Position numbers and translations under genes: made by a program. Shown here piece by piece: positions 1-9,618 of a DNA stretch of 26,502 nt. The stretch comes from Flavobacteriaceae bacterium (GTDB lineage Bacteria; Bacteroidota; Bacteroidia; Flavobacteriales; Flavobacteriaceae). Under the pieces are notes generated by a model. That model ran no database searches. It was not told where the DNA came from and saw only the letters and a program-made list of their open reading frames with translations. Positions within the stretch are counted from its first letter, which is position 1. Every line of letters begins with the position of its first letter. The stretch lies in NCBI GenBank assembly GCA_002709185.1, contig PAQB01000016.1, positions 1 to 26,502 of the forward strand, given 5' to 3'.

Positions 1-22
1 TATTATTTTTGGGGATAAATCG

Positions 23-96
23 TGACTGCGACAGGAGTCGAACCTACAACCGCTGGAGCCGAAATCCAGTGCTCTATCCAATTGAGCTACGCAGCC
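23..96 (-). tRNA. tRNA-Arg, anticodon TCG
   Basis: The minus strand folds as a 74-nt cloverleaf. The acceptor strands GGCTGCG and CGCAGTC pair with one G-T wobble and are followed by discriminator A. The anticodon stem CTGGA/TCCAG closes the 7-nt loop TTTCGGC, giving anticodon TCG, which reads CGA (and probably other CGN codons). The T arm carries the usual GGTTCGA. The 3' CCA is not encoded, because the sequence after the discriminator is CGA. The gene starts 11 nt after the yqeY stop codon with no terminator between, so it is probably on the same transcript and released by tRNA processing. Confidence 0.95.
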
Positions 97-107
97 ATTT
101 TATGTCT

Positions 108-560
108 TTAGGGCATTAAATGTTTCTTAACCAATGTGGAAATTGTTTTTCCATCGGATTTTCCAGCCAGTTCTTTACTAAGTGAGCCCATGACTCTACC
201 CATATCTTTCATGCCTTCCGCACCTAGTTTTTGAATGGCACTCATAACCGCTTTTTCAACAGCTTCCTCGGAGAGCATTTCGGGTAAAAATTGACTGATA
301 ATTTCCACTTCTGACATTTCTGGAGCAGCCAAGTCTGGACGGTTCTGTTGGGTGAAAATTTCCGCACTGTCGCGGCGTTGTTTAACCAACTTCTGTAGCA
401 ATTTTACCTCATCTGCCTCAGACATATTGCCCTTTGAACCACTTTCGGTTTGGGCCAAAAGAATGGCTGATTTTACAGATCTTAATGCCGTAAGCGCCAA
501 GGTGTCTTTTGATTTCATCGCGGCTTTCAGGGCCGTCATAATAGCATCTTGTAAGCTCAT
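108..560 (-). CDS. GatB/YqeY domain-containing protein
   Basis: This 150-residue protein fits the stand-alone YqeY family, whose members are usually about 150 residues. The family matches the helical tail domain that GatB uses to hold tRNA during tRNA-dependent amidation, but the role of the free-standing protein is not settled. Visible features are the N-terminal helix starting MSLQDAIMTALK, a charged central segment rich in K, R and E, and the C-terminal block with GRVMGSLSKELAGKSDG and the KKHL tail. No signal peptide or membrane segment is seen, so it is cytosolic. It lies between the terminator after ftsZ and tRNA-Arg, so it is probably transcribed apart from the division cluster and together with the tRNA. 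Family assignment is firm; function is not. Confidence 0.9.
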   Translation of the reverse strand: MSLQDAIMTALKAAMKSKDTLALTALRSVKSAILLAQTESGSKGNMSEADEVKLLQKLVKQRRDSAEIFTQQNRPDLAAPEMSEVEIISQFLPEMLSEEAVEKAVMSAIQKLGAEGMKDMGRVMGSLSKELAGKSDGKTISTLVKKHLMP

Positions 561-580
561 TTTTAATTATTTTTGGTGTA

Positions 581-588
581 CGAATATA
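581..588 (-). promoter_or_regulatory. Possible -7 element of the yqeY/tRNA-Arg promoter
   Basis: The minus strand reads TATATTCG here, seven of eight matches to the Bacteroidota -7 consensus TAnnTTTG. It lies about 20 nt upstream of the yqeY start codon. No convincing TTG is present at the -33 distance. A promoter is expected because a terminator lies just upstream, but the motif is weak. Confidence 0.25.
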
Positions 589-621
589 GTTAAATATTCA
601 TTTACAGATTATAACACATAA

Positions 622-652
622 AAAAAACCTGAAAAAAATTTTCAGGTTTTTT
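622..652. terminator. Intrinsic terminator after ftsZ, probably bidirectional
   Basis: CCTGAAAA at 628-635 pairs with TTTTCAGG at 639-646 around an AAA loop. The stem is flanked by six A (622-627) and six T (647-652), which extend the pairing and give a U-run on either strand. It lies 22 nt beyond the ftsZ stop codon and marks the end of the division and cell-wall operon. No plus-strand gene reads into it within the window, so its plus-strand activity may not matter. Confidence 0.85.
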
Positions 653-674
653 AAGGACTTTTGGAAATCCTCGA

Positions 675-2606
675 CTAATCCACGTTATCGTGTAAAAAAG
701 AATTATTGGAGCGTACTTGTAGGTCTTCGTTTTCATCGGAGGTAACGGAAGTTCTTGAAACTTTAGTTTCAAAATCTTCTGGGGCATCACTCAACTCAAT
801 TCCCTGACGTTTATAGGCCGGCTCGTTTTCAAATTCTTCAATTTTAGAAGCATTAAATTTATAATTGAAAGCTTTCATTTTTTGACGGCGGTCATCAGCG
901 CGATCTCTTAGGGTTTTAGAGATAGGGCTCTCAAAAGGGTTGGTAATCTCCTCGGGCTCAGAAACAACTTTACGTTCTTTTAATGTCACTTTGGTAAGGA
1001 CCATTTCTTCTTCAACCTCAACCTCCGTAGCTTCTGTTGTGGTTGTCGTTTTAAGGGCTGGATCAAATTGTTTAGTTGTTTGTTGTATGACAATGTGATC
1101 GTCAAGGGTATAGGTTGCTTCTCCGACACCCTCTGCTTCAGAAACAGCAACCAATTCAATAAAATCATCAACTTCAATGTTATTGACATTGTCTTCCAAT
1201 TGAAAGATTTCAACATCCTCCTCCTTAGACTTAATGGCCTTGGGGTTGGAAATTGGTAAATCAAATGTCAAACTTGTCTGCTCATCATTTGCAAAAGCAT
1301 CATTAACTTCATCTTCCGGTTCCACATTATTGATAATGAACTCTTCATCATCTGCATCGCAAAAAATGTCTTCAAAGTCTACTTCGATTCCTTTAAGCAG
1401 CTCTGTTGTTGGAATCAAATCCATAAGCTGTTCTGAGTCTTCAAGTGATAGTTCTTCAGTATCATTTTCTAGATCATAAACAATTGGAGCTGCGGGTTCA
1501 TCTTCTAAAACTTCTTTTTTAGCAGACGCAAAGTCCAAAGTTGTTAAATCATGTTCCATGGTTTGTTCGTCTTCAAGTGCATACACTACTTTTGAGGGCT
1601 CAACATTTGTAATTTCATTTTGCTGGTGGGCATCAAACCCTGTTGCGATGATGGTTACAGCAATGGCTTCACCAAGCGCCTGATCTTCACCAACCCCCAT
1701 TATAGTATTAGCACCATAGCCTGCCTCGGCTTGAATGTGATCATTAATTTCACCAATTTCATCAATGGTTATTTCTTTAGAACCAGAGACAATTAACAGC
1801 AATACATTTTTGGCTCCAGTAATTTTGTTGTCGTTTAACAAAGGGGAGTCTAAGGCATTTGTGATGGCTTTTTTTGCGCGATTTTCGCCAAAAGCTGTAG
1901 CGGCGCCCATAATAGCAGTTCCACTAGAACTCAGTACAGTTTTCGCATCTCGTAAATCAATGTTTTGGGTGTAGTGGTGTGTGATAACCTCAGCAATTCC
2001 ACGAGCAGCTGTGGAAAGCACTTCATCTGCCTTTGAAAACCCAGCTTTAAATCCAAGGTTTCCATACACTTCACGTAACTTGTTATTATTTATAATCACC
2101 AAAGAATCTACGGTTTTTCTAAATTTTTCGATGCCTTTGTGGGCTTGATTATTTCTTATTTTTCCTTCAAACTGAAAGGGCATGGTAACAATTCCTACCG
2201 TTAAAATATCCATATCCATGGCCATTTTTGCGATGATTGGTGCGGCCCCAGTACCGGTACCCCCACCCATACCAGCTGTAATAAAAACCATTTTGGTGTT
2301 GGTTGTTAGCATGGTGCGGATGTCCTCTAAACTCTCTATGGCTGCTTTTTCACCTATCTCAGGATTTGCACCTGCACCAAGACCCTCTGTGAGATTGACA
2401 CCCAATTGAATTTTATTGGGTACACCACTATTATTAAGGGCTTGAGAATCGGTATTACAAATGACAAAATCAACGCCATTGATGCCCTGTTTAAACATGT
2501 GATTGATCGCGTTGCTGCCGCCGCCGCCTACGCCAATAACTTTAATGACGTTTGATTGGTTCTTTGGTAAATCGAAGTGAATACCAAAATCGTTACTACT
2601 GCTCAT
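675..2606 (-). CDS. ftsZ: Cell division protein FtsZ
   Basis: FtsZ is the tubulin-like GTPase that forms the Z-ring and recruits the septal machinery. The N-terminal GTPase domain covers about residues 20-325. It has the first nucleotide loop GVGGGGSNA (25-33), the tubulin signature GGGTGTG (114-120), and the T7 synergy loop N215-x-D217-x-x-D220 that completes the neighbour's GTPase site. An acidic, low-complexity linker of roughly 260 residues follows. A candidate C-terminal protein-binding peptide, PAYKRQ, starts near residue 596, with about 40 further residues ending in NSFLHDNVD. At 643 residues it is far longer than E. coli FtsZ (383), as is common in Bacteroidota. It is the last gene of the cluster, 21 nt after ftsA, and the terminator at 622-652 follows it. 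Confidence 0.98.
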   Translation of the reverse strand: MSSSNDFGIHFDLPKNQSNVIKVIGVGGGGSNAINHMFKQGINGVDFVICNTDSQALNNSGVPNKIQLGVNLTEGLGAGANPEIGEKAAIESLEDIRTMLTTNTKMVFITAGMGGGTGTGAAPIIAKMAMDMDILTVGIVTMPFQFEGKIRNNQAHKGIEKFRKTVDSLVIINNNKLREVYGNLGFKAGFSKADEVLSTAARGIAEVITHHYTQNIDLRDAKTVLSSSGTAIMGAATAFGENRAKKAITNALDSPLLNDNKITGAKNVLLLIVSGSKEITIDEIGEINDHIQAEAGYGANTIMGVGEDQALGEAIAVTIIATGFDAHQQNEITNVEPSKVVYALEDEQTMEHDLTTLDFASAKKEVLEDEPAAPIVYDLENDTEELSLEDSEQLMDLIPTTELLKGIEVDFEDIFCDADDEEFIINNVEPEDEVNDAFANDEQTSLTFDLPISNPKAIKSKEEDVEIFQLEDNVNNIEVDDFIELVAVSEAEGVGEATYTLDDHIVIQQTTKQFDPALKTTTTTEATEVEVEEEMVLTKVTLKERKVVSEPEEITNPFESPISKTLRDRADDRRQKMKAFNYKFNASKIEEFENEPAYKRQGIELSDAPEDFETKVSRTSVTSDENEDLQVRSNNSFLHDNVD

Positions 2607-2627
2607 ATTTATTAATTTAATTGTTGG

Positions 2628-3935
2628 TTACTCTGCATTTTCTAAAAATTCTTTTACACGCTCGGTTAGTTTCTCCAAAAAACCTTTGGAGCGGGCCGGG
2701 GGTGGATCTTTTGGGGTCTCAGTAGATTCTTTATCTGAATCTGGGCTGGACTCTGTCCCAGGTTGTTGTTTATCTTGACGTTGCAAACCATCTAAAACCA
2801 ACCCAACAGCAGTCGCATACAATGGACTTGTAATATCACTGTCGCTATCCCCTGCTAAATGTTCATTGGGGTAACCCACACGGGTGTCCATTCCAGTAAT
2901 GTATTCCACCAACTGCTTTAAATGGTTGAGTTGACTGCCGCCACCTGTGAGTACAATTCCGGCGATTAATTTTTTCTTTTGCTCCTCGTGGCCATAATTC
3001 TTTATTTCCACATACACTTGTTCAATGATCTCTACCACTCTGGCATGAATGATTTTAGATAAATTTTTCAAGGTAATCTCTTTGGGATCTCTCCCGCGAA
3101 GGCCAGGAATGGAAACAATTTCATTGTCTTTATTCTCGCCTGGCCAAGCCGAACCAAATTTTATTTTTAAAAGCTCTGCTTGTTTTTCAATAATTGAACA
3201 CCCTTCTTTAATGTCTTCAGTGATGACATTACCTCCAAAAGGGATGACCGCTGTATGTCGGATGATACCATCTTTAAAAACCGCTAAATCGGTGGTTCCA
3301 CCACCAATATCAATCAACGCCACCCCCGCTTCTTTTTCTTCTTGGCTCAGTACCGCTTTAGCGGAAGCCAAAGGTTCCAAGGTAATCCCTTCTAAGCTCA
3401 AGCCCGCGGTTTGAATGCAACGGCCAATGTTACGGATGGATGACACTTGCCCTACAACAACATGAAAGTTTGCTTCGAGTCTTTCCCCATACATTCCTAT
3501 AGGTTCTTTAATTTCTGCCTGCCCGTCCACTTTAAAATCTTGAGGCAGAACATGAATGATTTCTTCACCTGGCAACATCACTAATTTGTGAACTTGATTG
3601 ATAAGGCGATCAATATCATCTTCATCTATGACTTGTTCTGCATTGGCCCTTGTTATATAATCGCTGTGTTGTAAACTTCGAATGTGTTGTCCAGCAATGC
3701 CAACGGTAACCCCTGAAATTTTAATATCAGTTGCGGATTCTGCTTGAGCGACGGCTTGCTGAATGGATTGAATGGTCTGGGTGATGTTATTTACTACACC
3801 CCGGTGAACCCCTAGACTTTTTGATTTCCCTACACCAACTGTTTCTAATTTACCATACTGATTTTTTCGCCCAATCATGGCTACAATTTTTGTGGTTCCA
3901 ATGTCTAAGCCTACGGCTGTATTTTGAGTTTCCAT
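2628..3935 (-). CDS. ftsA: Cell division protein FtsA
   Basis: FtsA is an actin-fold ATPase that ties FtsZ filaments to the inner membrane and helps activate septal synthesis. The phosphate-1 motif is GLDIGTTKI (residues 9-17), and the phosphate-2 loop is DIGGGTTDLAVF. The adenosine-site glycines are in LTGGGSQL. The FtsA-specific 1C region lies between the two halves of the first subdomain. After about residue 385 comes a disordered stretch rich in Pro, Ser, Glu and Lys, then a C-terminal amphipathic helix starting KGFLEKLTERV, which is the expected membrane-targeting sequence. Its 435 residues are normal for the family. The gene sits between ftsQ (8 nt upstream) and ftsZ (21 nt downstream), the usual order. 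The start codon is preceded by A/T-rich DNA without a Shine-Dalgarno run. Confidence 0.97.
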   Translation of the reverse strand: METQNTAVGLDIGTTKIVAMIGRKNQYGKLETVGVGKSKSLGVHRGVVNNITQTIQSIQQAVAQAESATDIKISGVTVGIAGQHIRSLQHSDYITRANAEQVIDEDDIDRLINQVHKLVMLPGEEIIHVLPQDFKVDGQAEIKEPIGMYGERLEANFHVVVGQVSSIRNIGRCIQTAGLSLEGITLEPLASAKAVLSQEEKEAGVALIDIGGGTTDLAVFKDGIIRHTAVIPFGGNVITEDIKEGCSIIEKQAELLKIKFGSAWPGENKDNEIVSIPGLRGRDPKEITLKNLSKIIHARVVEIIEQVYVEIKNYGHEEQKKKLIAGIVLTGGGSQLNHLKQLVEYITGMDTRVGYPNEHLAGDSDSDITSPLYATAVGLVLDGLQRQDKQQPGTESSPDSDKESTETPKDPPPARSKGFLEKLTERVKEFLENAE

Positions 3936-3943
3936 ATTTTTAT

Positions 3944-4660
3944 TTATTTAATCCCAACAACTTGTTGGTTGAATTTTAAATTGACGCGTTTATAGCGTTT
4001 TAGTAAACTGTCCTTTTTAGCCTTTTGGTAAAAGGCCTTAAAGTTTGTTATTTTCTGATCCAAGCGATCAAGGTCTCCAATAAGAATTTCAAACGTGCAA
4101 TCTCTTGTGCGCATTGAAATTTGATCTTGAGCATCAATCATGAGATCGGTGGTGTATAATTTTAAGAAGGGGTCGTTTTCAACGGCCATTATCATCTTAT
4201 AAATAATTTCAAGATTAGACTCTGTCACCTTTCCGTGTACCAATAAAACACGGGCAGTGTATGCGTCTGACAGTGGCATTGGCTGTCCTTGTCGGTCAAT
4301 GTAAAACGAAGAATCAGAAACGACTCTGGCCAAGGGTTTGCGTTGCTCAATATCAATCTTCAGGCCTCCATCAACTGTTAAAAATACTTCTGCTGTTTCA
4401 ATCATTTCATGAGAAGAAATAGTTGATTCTAAAGCTTTTAAATCCAAAACATCTTTCGTGACACATTGTATATATTCTTGGTTTTGTATCAGCATGTTAT
4501 CAACGCTTGATGCCCCTATAAAAAGGGGATTTTCTCCATTAAAATGAATGTTTATGCTAGCTGGTGTTCTAGCGTTGTTTCGTACCGATGAAAATGCAAA
4601 TAAAAACACCACTAGCAGTAGCATAATGATTCCTTTGATATAATTCAAATATTTACGCAT
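3944..4660 (-). CDS. ftsQ: Cell division protein FtsQ/DivIB
   Basis: This 238-residue protein has the FtsQ layout: a short cytoplasmic N-terminus, one membrane segment at about residues 10-27 (core IIMLLLVVFLFAF), and a periplasmic part. The latter starts with a POTRA-like region (about 34-110, including INIHFNGENPLF and EVFLTVDGGLKIDIEQRKPLARV) and continues with the beta domain that contacts FtsL and other partners. It is somewhat short for the family and weakly conserved in sequence, so the call rests on topology, the QRKPLA-type motif and position between murC and ftsA. The start overlaps the last 8 nt of murC, which suggests translational coupling. It acts as a scaffold in the FtsQ/FtsL complex that controls septal peptidoglycan synthesis. 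No FtsB homologue is seen in the window. Confidence 0.88.
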   Translation of the reverse strand: MRKYLNYIKGIIMLLLVVFLFAFSSVRNNARTPASINIHFNGENPLFIGASSVDNMLIQNQEYIQCVTKDVLDLKALESTISSHEMIETAEVFLTVDGGLKIDIEQRKPLARVVSDSSFYIDRQGQPMPLSDAYTARVLLVHGKVTESNLEIIYKMIMAVENDPFLKLYTTDLMIDAQDQISMRTRDCTFEILIGDLDRLDQKITNFKAFYQKAKKDSLLKRYKRVNLKFNQQVVGIK

Positions 4661-6002
4661 ACATCAAATTTTTAGTGAGGGGTTCAACTTCCTGACCAAT
4701 GTCGCCAGCACCCATGGTAATTAAAACGGGGTTGCCTATGGATGTGATGGCTGTTACCAAAGCTGATTTTTTAACCAACTGTTTTGTTTGAGCAGTAATT
4801 TTTTGCAATAATAAATCTGAAGTGACTCCAGCAATAGGTGCTTCACGAGCTGGGTATATGTCCAATAACAAAACCGCATCAAATTTTGAAAGTGAAACTG
4901 CAAAATCTTCAGTAAAATCTAAAGTTCTACTGTACAAATGAGGCTGAAAAACGACAGTCACTTTTTTCTGTGGATACATTTCACTGACCGCCTCCCAAAC
5001 CGCATCAATTTCCTTGGGGTGGTGGGCATAATCATCAATAAACACAAAAGAGTCATTTTTAATTTTATAGGAAAAACGCCGCTCTACACCCTTGTAACTT
5101 TTTAAGGCTGCGCTTAATTTTAATGGATTACATCCACAAGCTAGGGCCATGGCGAGTGCGGCTACGGCATTAGAAAGATTGTGTTTTCCAGGCATGAAAA
5201 ATTTAAGATTTTCAATGGTCTGTCCTGGAGTTTTGAGATCAAATACATAACCCCCATTTTTAATTATTACATTGACGGCTGTAAAATCTGCAGGCGCCTC
5301 TACCGCATATGTAATACCTGGTATGGGTACACTCGCGTGAACAAATAATTTGTCTGAAGATGGCAAAAGATTTGAAAATGCTTGAAATGCATCAATGAGA
5401 TTGGCTTTAGTGCCATAAATGTCCAAGTGATCTGCATCAATTGATGTAATACAGGCCAAATGAGGCTTTAATGACAGAAATGAACGGTCAAATTCATCAG
5501 CTTCAACCACGGTAATCGCACTTCCATTTTGAATTAAATTAGATTTATAATTTTCAGAAATACCTCCAAAAAATGCCGTAACTTTTTGATCACATTCAAA
5601 CATCAAATGGCCTAAAATACTGGTTGTGGTTGTTTTTCCATGGGTTCCACCAACGGCCAAGCACTTGGTATTGTTTGTGATTAATCCAAGTGCCTCAGCA
5701 CGTTTGATGACTTTAAAATTTCTAATTTTAAAGGTCTTTAATAGGGTACTTGTTTTGGGGATTGCTGGTGTAGTGATGACCAATGTTTTCTCTGGATTTA
5801 AATAGGGCGCTTCAATGGATTCTATAGCATCCTTAAACGCTATTTTAATTCCTAGAGACGCTAATGATGTCGTGATGACACTGGCTGTTTTATCGTAGCC
5901 CGAAACCTGTTTTTGTTGCGCATGAAAATACTTTGCAAGGGCACTCATTCCGATGCCTCCGATGCCGATAAAGTATATATTTTCAAAAGATTTTATATTC
6001 AT
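4653..6002 (-). CDS. murC: UDP-N-acetylmuramate--L-alanine ligase MurC
   Basis: MurC adds L-alanine to UDP-MurNAc using ATP, the first cytoplasmic step of stem-peptide assembly. The N-terminal UDP-binding fold begins with the glycine-rich [14 protein letters not shown] (about 13-26). The central ATPase domain has the P-loop [10 protein letters not shown] (118-127). Mur-ligase blocks follow, with EADEFDRSF, the Asp/His pair in SIDADHLD, the HNLSNAVAA segment, and DDYAHHP in the C-terminal domain. DYAHHP and the early GIGGIGMS are features that separate MurC from MurD and MurE. Its 449 residues are normal. Its ATG shares the ATGA with the murG stop, and its own end overlaps ftsQ by 8 nt. Confidence 0.97.
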   Translation of the reverse strand: MNIKSFENIYFIGIGGIGMSALAKYFHAQQKQVSGYDKTASVITTSLASLGIKIAFKDAIESIEAPYLNPEKTLVITTPAIPKTSTLLKTFKIRNFKVIKRAEALGLITNNTKCLAVGGTHGKTTTTSILGHLMFECDQKVTAFFGGISENYKSNLIQNGSAITVVEADEFDRSFLSLKPHLACITSIDADHLDIYGTKANLIDAFQAFSNLLPSSDKLFVHASVPIPGITYAVEAPADFTAVNVIIKNGGYVFDLKTPGQTIENLKFFMPGKHNLSNAVAALAMALACGCNPLKLSAALKSYKGVERRFSYKIKNDSFVFIDDYAHHPKEIDAVWEAVSEMYPQKKVTVVFQPHLYSRTLDFTEDFAVSLSKFDAVLLLDIYPAREAPIAGVTSDLLLQKITAQTKQLVKKSALVTAITSIGNPVLITMGAGDIGQEVEPLTKNLMYA

Positions 6003-7093
6003 GTGCCTAAAAGTGTTTCAACTTCGTTTACAATGGCTTCTGTAGCAGAAACTTTTGCTAATTTTTGGATGTTATTTTTTAATTTAGTCTGCAGGGTTTC
6101 TGATTCCAAGAGTTTTGAAAATTTGGTTTCAAATTCATGGTCCAATTTTGATTCTTCAATTAAAATGGCAGCTTCATTTTGAGAAATTGCTTGCGCATTT
6201 TTTGTTTGGTGATCTTCAGCAACATTTGGTGAAGGAATGAAAACGACGGGTTTGCCCACCACGCACAATTCAGAAACAGAACTCGCGCCGGCTCTTGAAA
6301 TGATAAAATCAGCCGCTGCATAAGCATAATCCATTTGCCTAATAAATGAAACCACTTGAACTTCTGGTAAAGATTCAAAGTGTTTGTAATCCTCAAAATA
6401 CAAAGCACCACATTGCCAAATAACTTGAACGTTTTTTGAATTAAAGTAGGGCAATTTGTCTTTAATCAGTTCATTGACATTTCGCGCTCCCAAACTTCCA
6501 CCCAAAACCAAAAGGGTTTTTCGATCTGGAATCAATTTAAAAAAGTCTTTTGCAGCAGCAGTTTTTGGGGTCAAATTCAATAAATCTTGACTCACTGGAT
6601 TGCCTGTAATTTTAATTTTATCTTTTGGGAAAAACCTAGATAGCCCTTCATAGGCAACACAAATGGTGTTTACTTTTTTGCTCAAAAGTTTATTGGTAAT
6701 TCCAGGGAATGAGTTTTGTTCCTGAATAAGGGTTGGTATACCAAACATAGCGGCCATATACAATAAAGGACCACTAGCAAAACCACCGGTTCCGATAACT
6801 GTGTTGGGTTTAAATTTCTTTATTATGAAAAAGGATTGTAACACACTTACAATCAATTTTAGCGGAAATAATAGGTTTCTGAATTTTTGATTTCTGTGGA
6901 ACCCTGAAATCCATAACCCGACAATAGAGAAGCCCGCGGCGGGCACTTTTTCCATTTCCATTTTTCCCTTAGCCCCTACAAATAAAAACTTCATTTCTGG
7001 AAAACGTAATTTAAGCCCATTGGCAATGGCAAGTGCAGGATAAATATGTCCTCCTGTGCCGCCGCCTGATATGATGACTCTTTGGTGTCTCAT
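5999..7093 (-). CDS. murG: UDP-GlcNAc:lipid I GlcNAc transferase MurG
   Basis: MurG transfers GlcNAc from UDP-GlcNAc to lipid I on the inner face of the cytoplasmic membrane, giving lipid II. The first GT28 Rossmann half starts with the glycine-rich loop GGGTGGH (10-16), thought to contact the lipid diphosphate. EQNSFPG follows in the same half. The second half has the loop [11 protein letters not shown] and the UDP-GlcNAc site [11 protein letters not shown] with DHQTKNA downstream. Its 364 residues match the family. It overlaps ftsW by 4 nt at its start and murC by 4 nt at its end, both as ATGA, so ftsW, murG and murC are probably translationally coupled. Confidence 0.97.
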   Translation of the reverse strand: MRHQRVIISGGGTGGHIYPALAIANGLKLRFPEMKFLFVGAKGKMEMEKVPAAGFSIVGLWISGFHRNQKFRNLLFPLKLIVSVLQSFFIIKKFKPNTVIGTGGFASGPLLYMAAMFGIPTLIQEQNSFPGITNKLLSKKVNTICVAYEGLSRFFPKDKIKITGNPVSQDLLNLTPKTAAAKDFFKLIPDRKTLLVLGGSLGARNVNELIKDKLPYFNSKNVQVIWQCGALYFEDYKHFESLPEVQVVSFIRQMDYAYAAADFIISRAGASSVSELCVVGKPVVFIPSPNVAEDHQTKNAQAISQNEAAILIEESKLDHEFETKFSKLLESETLQTKLKNNIQKLAKVSATEAIVNEVETLLGT

Positions 7094-8286
7094 GATAAAG
7101 TTTCGCTTAAAATTTCTAAAGGATGTTGTGCTTCTCCTTGTTCATTCCTAATCTCTTCTCTTTTGACACTGACACTTAAAATAATGCCAATAGCCAAACA
7201 GGTTACCCATATGGAAGTTCCTCCACTGCTAATTAGTGGCAGCGTTTGCCCGGTTACTGGAAACAACTCAACAGCAACGCCCATATTTATAAGAGCTTGA
7301 AAAACAATGGGTAAACCAGCACCAATCGACAACAATTTACCAAAAACAGAATCGGCTTTCTGTGCGACAATAACAATCCTAAACAATAATAAAAGATAAA
7401 GCGTGAGTAAAAAGAGTCCGCCTAACAACCCATATTCTTCGATAATAATGGCAAAAATAAAATCTGAAGAGGATTGGGGTAAAAAGTTTTTCTGAACACT
7501 TTTTCCAGGGCCAAGTCCGTAAATACTTCCAGATGCAATGGCAATTTTCGCCTTTTCAATTTGATAATCTTCTGCAGTATCTTCATTGTCCATAAAATTT
7601 TCAATGCGACTGGTCCATGTATCTACCCGGTTTGGCATGGCCTCTGGAAATGCTTTTGCTATAAGAATAAAAAAGACAAACAGAACAATTCCCAAGCCAG
7701 CTACAGCTCCTAAATATTTTAGTGGATAGCCCCCTAAAAAGGCCAAAACCATTAGCATTGAAAATATGATAAAGGCCGTTGATAAATTAGCTGGCAGAAT
7801 CAACACCAAAACAGAAAAAATAGGAACCCAAAGTGGTATTATAGAAGCCTTAAAAGACACCTCAGTATCGTGAATTTTAGTCAGATAGCGGGCTACAAAA
7901 ACCATTAAAACTAAAGCAGCCAAGGTGGAGGGCTGAAATGTAAATCCAACAAATGGAACTCGAATCCAACGGCTGGCATTGGCGCCATCTATGGTGTTAC
8001 CTTGAAGAAGTGTAACCAACAATAAAATTAGAACAACCGGGAACATTACCATGGAAAGGCCTTTGAAGTAGCGGTACGGGATTTTATGAATTCCGTAGAT
8101 GATAGAAAAGCCTAAAAATAAATGTACAAAGTGCTTGATAAAGTAGCCAAAAGTGTTTCCATCTCCTCCTGTATAGGCAAGATTACTTGCCGCACTGTAT
8201 ACAGGTAAAAATGAGAAAATAGCCAACAGTGCCACAATGGCCCAAATCATGCGATCTCCTTTTATTTTATTGGTGTTTACTTTCAT
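7090..8286 (-). CDS. ftsW: FtsW, SEDS-family septal peptidoglycan polymerase
   Basis: FtsW is the SEDS glycosyltransferase that polymerises lipid II at the septum together with the transpeptidase FtsI. The 398-residue protein is strongly hydrophobic, with about ten predicted membrane segments starting at residue 13. Family marks are GANASRWI (101-108), the loop SDFIFA with D275, which corresponds to the Asp essential in SEDS proteins, EEYGLLGG (283-290), and the C-terminal signature [13 protein letters not shown] (346-358). It could be read as RodA from sequence alone, but its position between murD and murG in a dcw cluster favours FtsW. Its start abuts the murD stop with no spacer, and its end overlaps murG by 4 nt. 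Confidence 0.95.
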   Translation of the reverse strand: MKVNTNKIKGDRMIWAIVALLAIFSFLPVYSAASNLAYTGGDGNTFGYFIKHFVHLFLGFSIIYGIHKIPYRYFKGLSMVMFPVVLILLLVTLLQGNTIDGANASRWIRVPFVGFTFQPSTLAALVLMVFVARYLTKIHDTEVSFKASIIPLWVPIFSVLVLILPANLSTAFIIFSMLMVLAFLGGYPLKYLGAVAGLGIVLFVFFILIAKAFPEAMPNRVDTWTSRIENFMDNEDTAEDYQIEKAKIAIASGSIYGLGPGKSVQKNFLPQSSSDFIFAIIIEEYGLLGGLFLLTLYLLLLFRIVIVAQKADSVFGKLLSIGAGLPIVFQALINMGVAVELFPVTGQTLPLISSGGTSIWVTCLAIGIILSVSVKREEIRNEQGEAQHPLEILSETLS

Positions 8287-9618
8287 TTATAATTCTCTCA
8301 CGGCAGCTTTAAATTGCTGTCCTCTATCTTCATAATTTTCAAATAAATCAAAACTTGCGCAGGCAGGTGATAACAATACATTGTCTCCAGCAGCAGCAAC
8401 TTTATAAGCAATCTTAACGGCTTCTGACATGAACTGTGTTTCAATAATGATATCAACCATCGATTCAAAATTCTCAAAAAGTGTATCATTATGTGTTCCC
8501 AAACAAATAATCGCTTTTACCTTTTCATTTACAAAGGGGTATAAAACGCTGTAATCGTTGCCTTTATCAACGCCACCTACAATCCAAACCGTAGGTGCGC
8601 TCATGCTTTCAAGGGCAAAATAAGTAGCGTTGACATTGGTGGCTTTTGAATCGTTAATGTAATGCACATTATTAATTTTAAGTACATTTTCAAGGCGATG
8701 TTCGGCACCTTGAAAACACTCCAAACTCTCACGGATGGTCTCTTTACGAATTTTAAGTAAATGTGCTGCAGTCGCAGCTGCCATGGCATTTTTTATATTG
8801 TGCTTTCCTTCTAAAGCTAAATTTGATGTTGGCATATGCAGTGTGTTTTTATTGTTGATTATCGTTATTGTTTTGTCTTTGTAAAAGGCCCCTCGTTCTA
8901 AAGATTTCTTCAGCGAAAAAGGCATTAAAATGGATTGAATTTTGTGAGATTTCATATATGCTTCAATGACGGGGTCATCGGCATCATAGATCAAATAATC
9001 GGTTGACGTTTGATTCATGACAATTTTAAATTTTGAAGCTATATAGGTTTCAAAATTATTATCATATCGATCTAAGTGATCCGGAGTGATGTTGGTAATG
9101 ATGGCGATATTTGGGCTAAAATTCTTAATGCCATCTAACTGAAAACTGCTCAATTCCAATACGAAATATTCCGGATTCTTATTAATCTTTTTCGCAAAAC
9201 TATCGCCAATATTTCCAGCCATCACAGCTTCTATTTTGGCATGTTTTAAAATGTGATGGACCATCATTGTTGTTGTTGTTTTTCCGTTACTCCCAGTCAC
9301 ACCTATTATTTTGGACTCTGTAAATTCAGCAGCAAATTCAATTTCAGATACAACTGAAATACCCTTTGATAATAATTGTTTAACAATGGGTGCTGTCTCT
9401 GGAATGCCGGGGCTTTTCATTACAACATCTGCCTCTAGTATTTTTGATGCCGTATGCTGCCCCTCTTCCCATTCAATTCCATAATGTTTAAGAACGTCCT
9501 TGTACTCTTTTGGGATGCTTCCAAAATCAGAAACATATACCTGAAAGCCTTTTGCCTTACCAAGCTGTGCAGTTCCAACACCACTTTCACCACCCCCAAG
9601 AATTACCAATCGCTTCAT
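8287..9618 (-). CDS. murD: UDP-N-acetylmuramoyl-L-alanine--D-glutamate ligase MurD
   Basis: MurD adds D-glutamate to UDP-MurNAc-L-Ala with ATP hydrolysis. The N-terminal uracil-binding fold begins VILGGGESGVGTAQL (5-19). The P-loop is GSNGKTTTT (109-117), and the central-domain blocks LSSFQLDGI and ITPDHLDRY follow. HNIKNAMAA and NDSKATNVNAT are the ATP and C-terminal-domain contacts typical of MurD, with GGVDKGNDY further on. The NDSKATN motif separates it from MurC and MurE. Its 443 residues are normal. It abuts mraY upstream and ftsW downstream with no intergenic bases. Confidence 0.97.
   Translation of the reverse strand: MKRLVILGGGESGVGTAQLGKAKGFQVYVSDFGSIPKEYKDVLKHYGIEWEEGQHTASKILEADVVMKSPGIPETAPIVKQLLSKGISVVSEIEFAAEFTESKIIGVTGSNGKTTTTMMVHHILKHAKIEAVMAGNIGDSFAKKINKNPEYFVLELSSFQLDGIKNFSPNIAIITNITPDHLDRYDNNFETYIASKFKIVMNQTSTDYLIYDADDPVIEAYMKSHKIQSILMPFSLKKSLERGAFYKDKTITIINNKNTLHMPTSNLALEGKHNIKNAMAAATAAHLLKIRKETIRESLECFQGAEHRLENVLKINNVHYINDSKATNVNATYFALESMSAPTVWIVGGVDKGNDYSVLYPFVNEKVKAIICLGTHNDTLFENFESMVDIIIETQFMSEAVKIAYKVAAAGDNVLLSPACASFDLFENYEDRGQQFKAAVREL

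Noticed and set aside
1234..1479. A Ser-rich open frame on the plus strand
   Set aside because: It is antisense to the acidic FtsZ linker. Reverse-complemented Asp/Glu codons give Ser-rich translations, so it is an artefact of composition.
3049..3414. A 121-residue open frame on the plus strand
   Set aside because: It lies wholly antisense to ftsA, whose frame is complete with all motifs. The translation has no recognisable domain.
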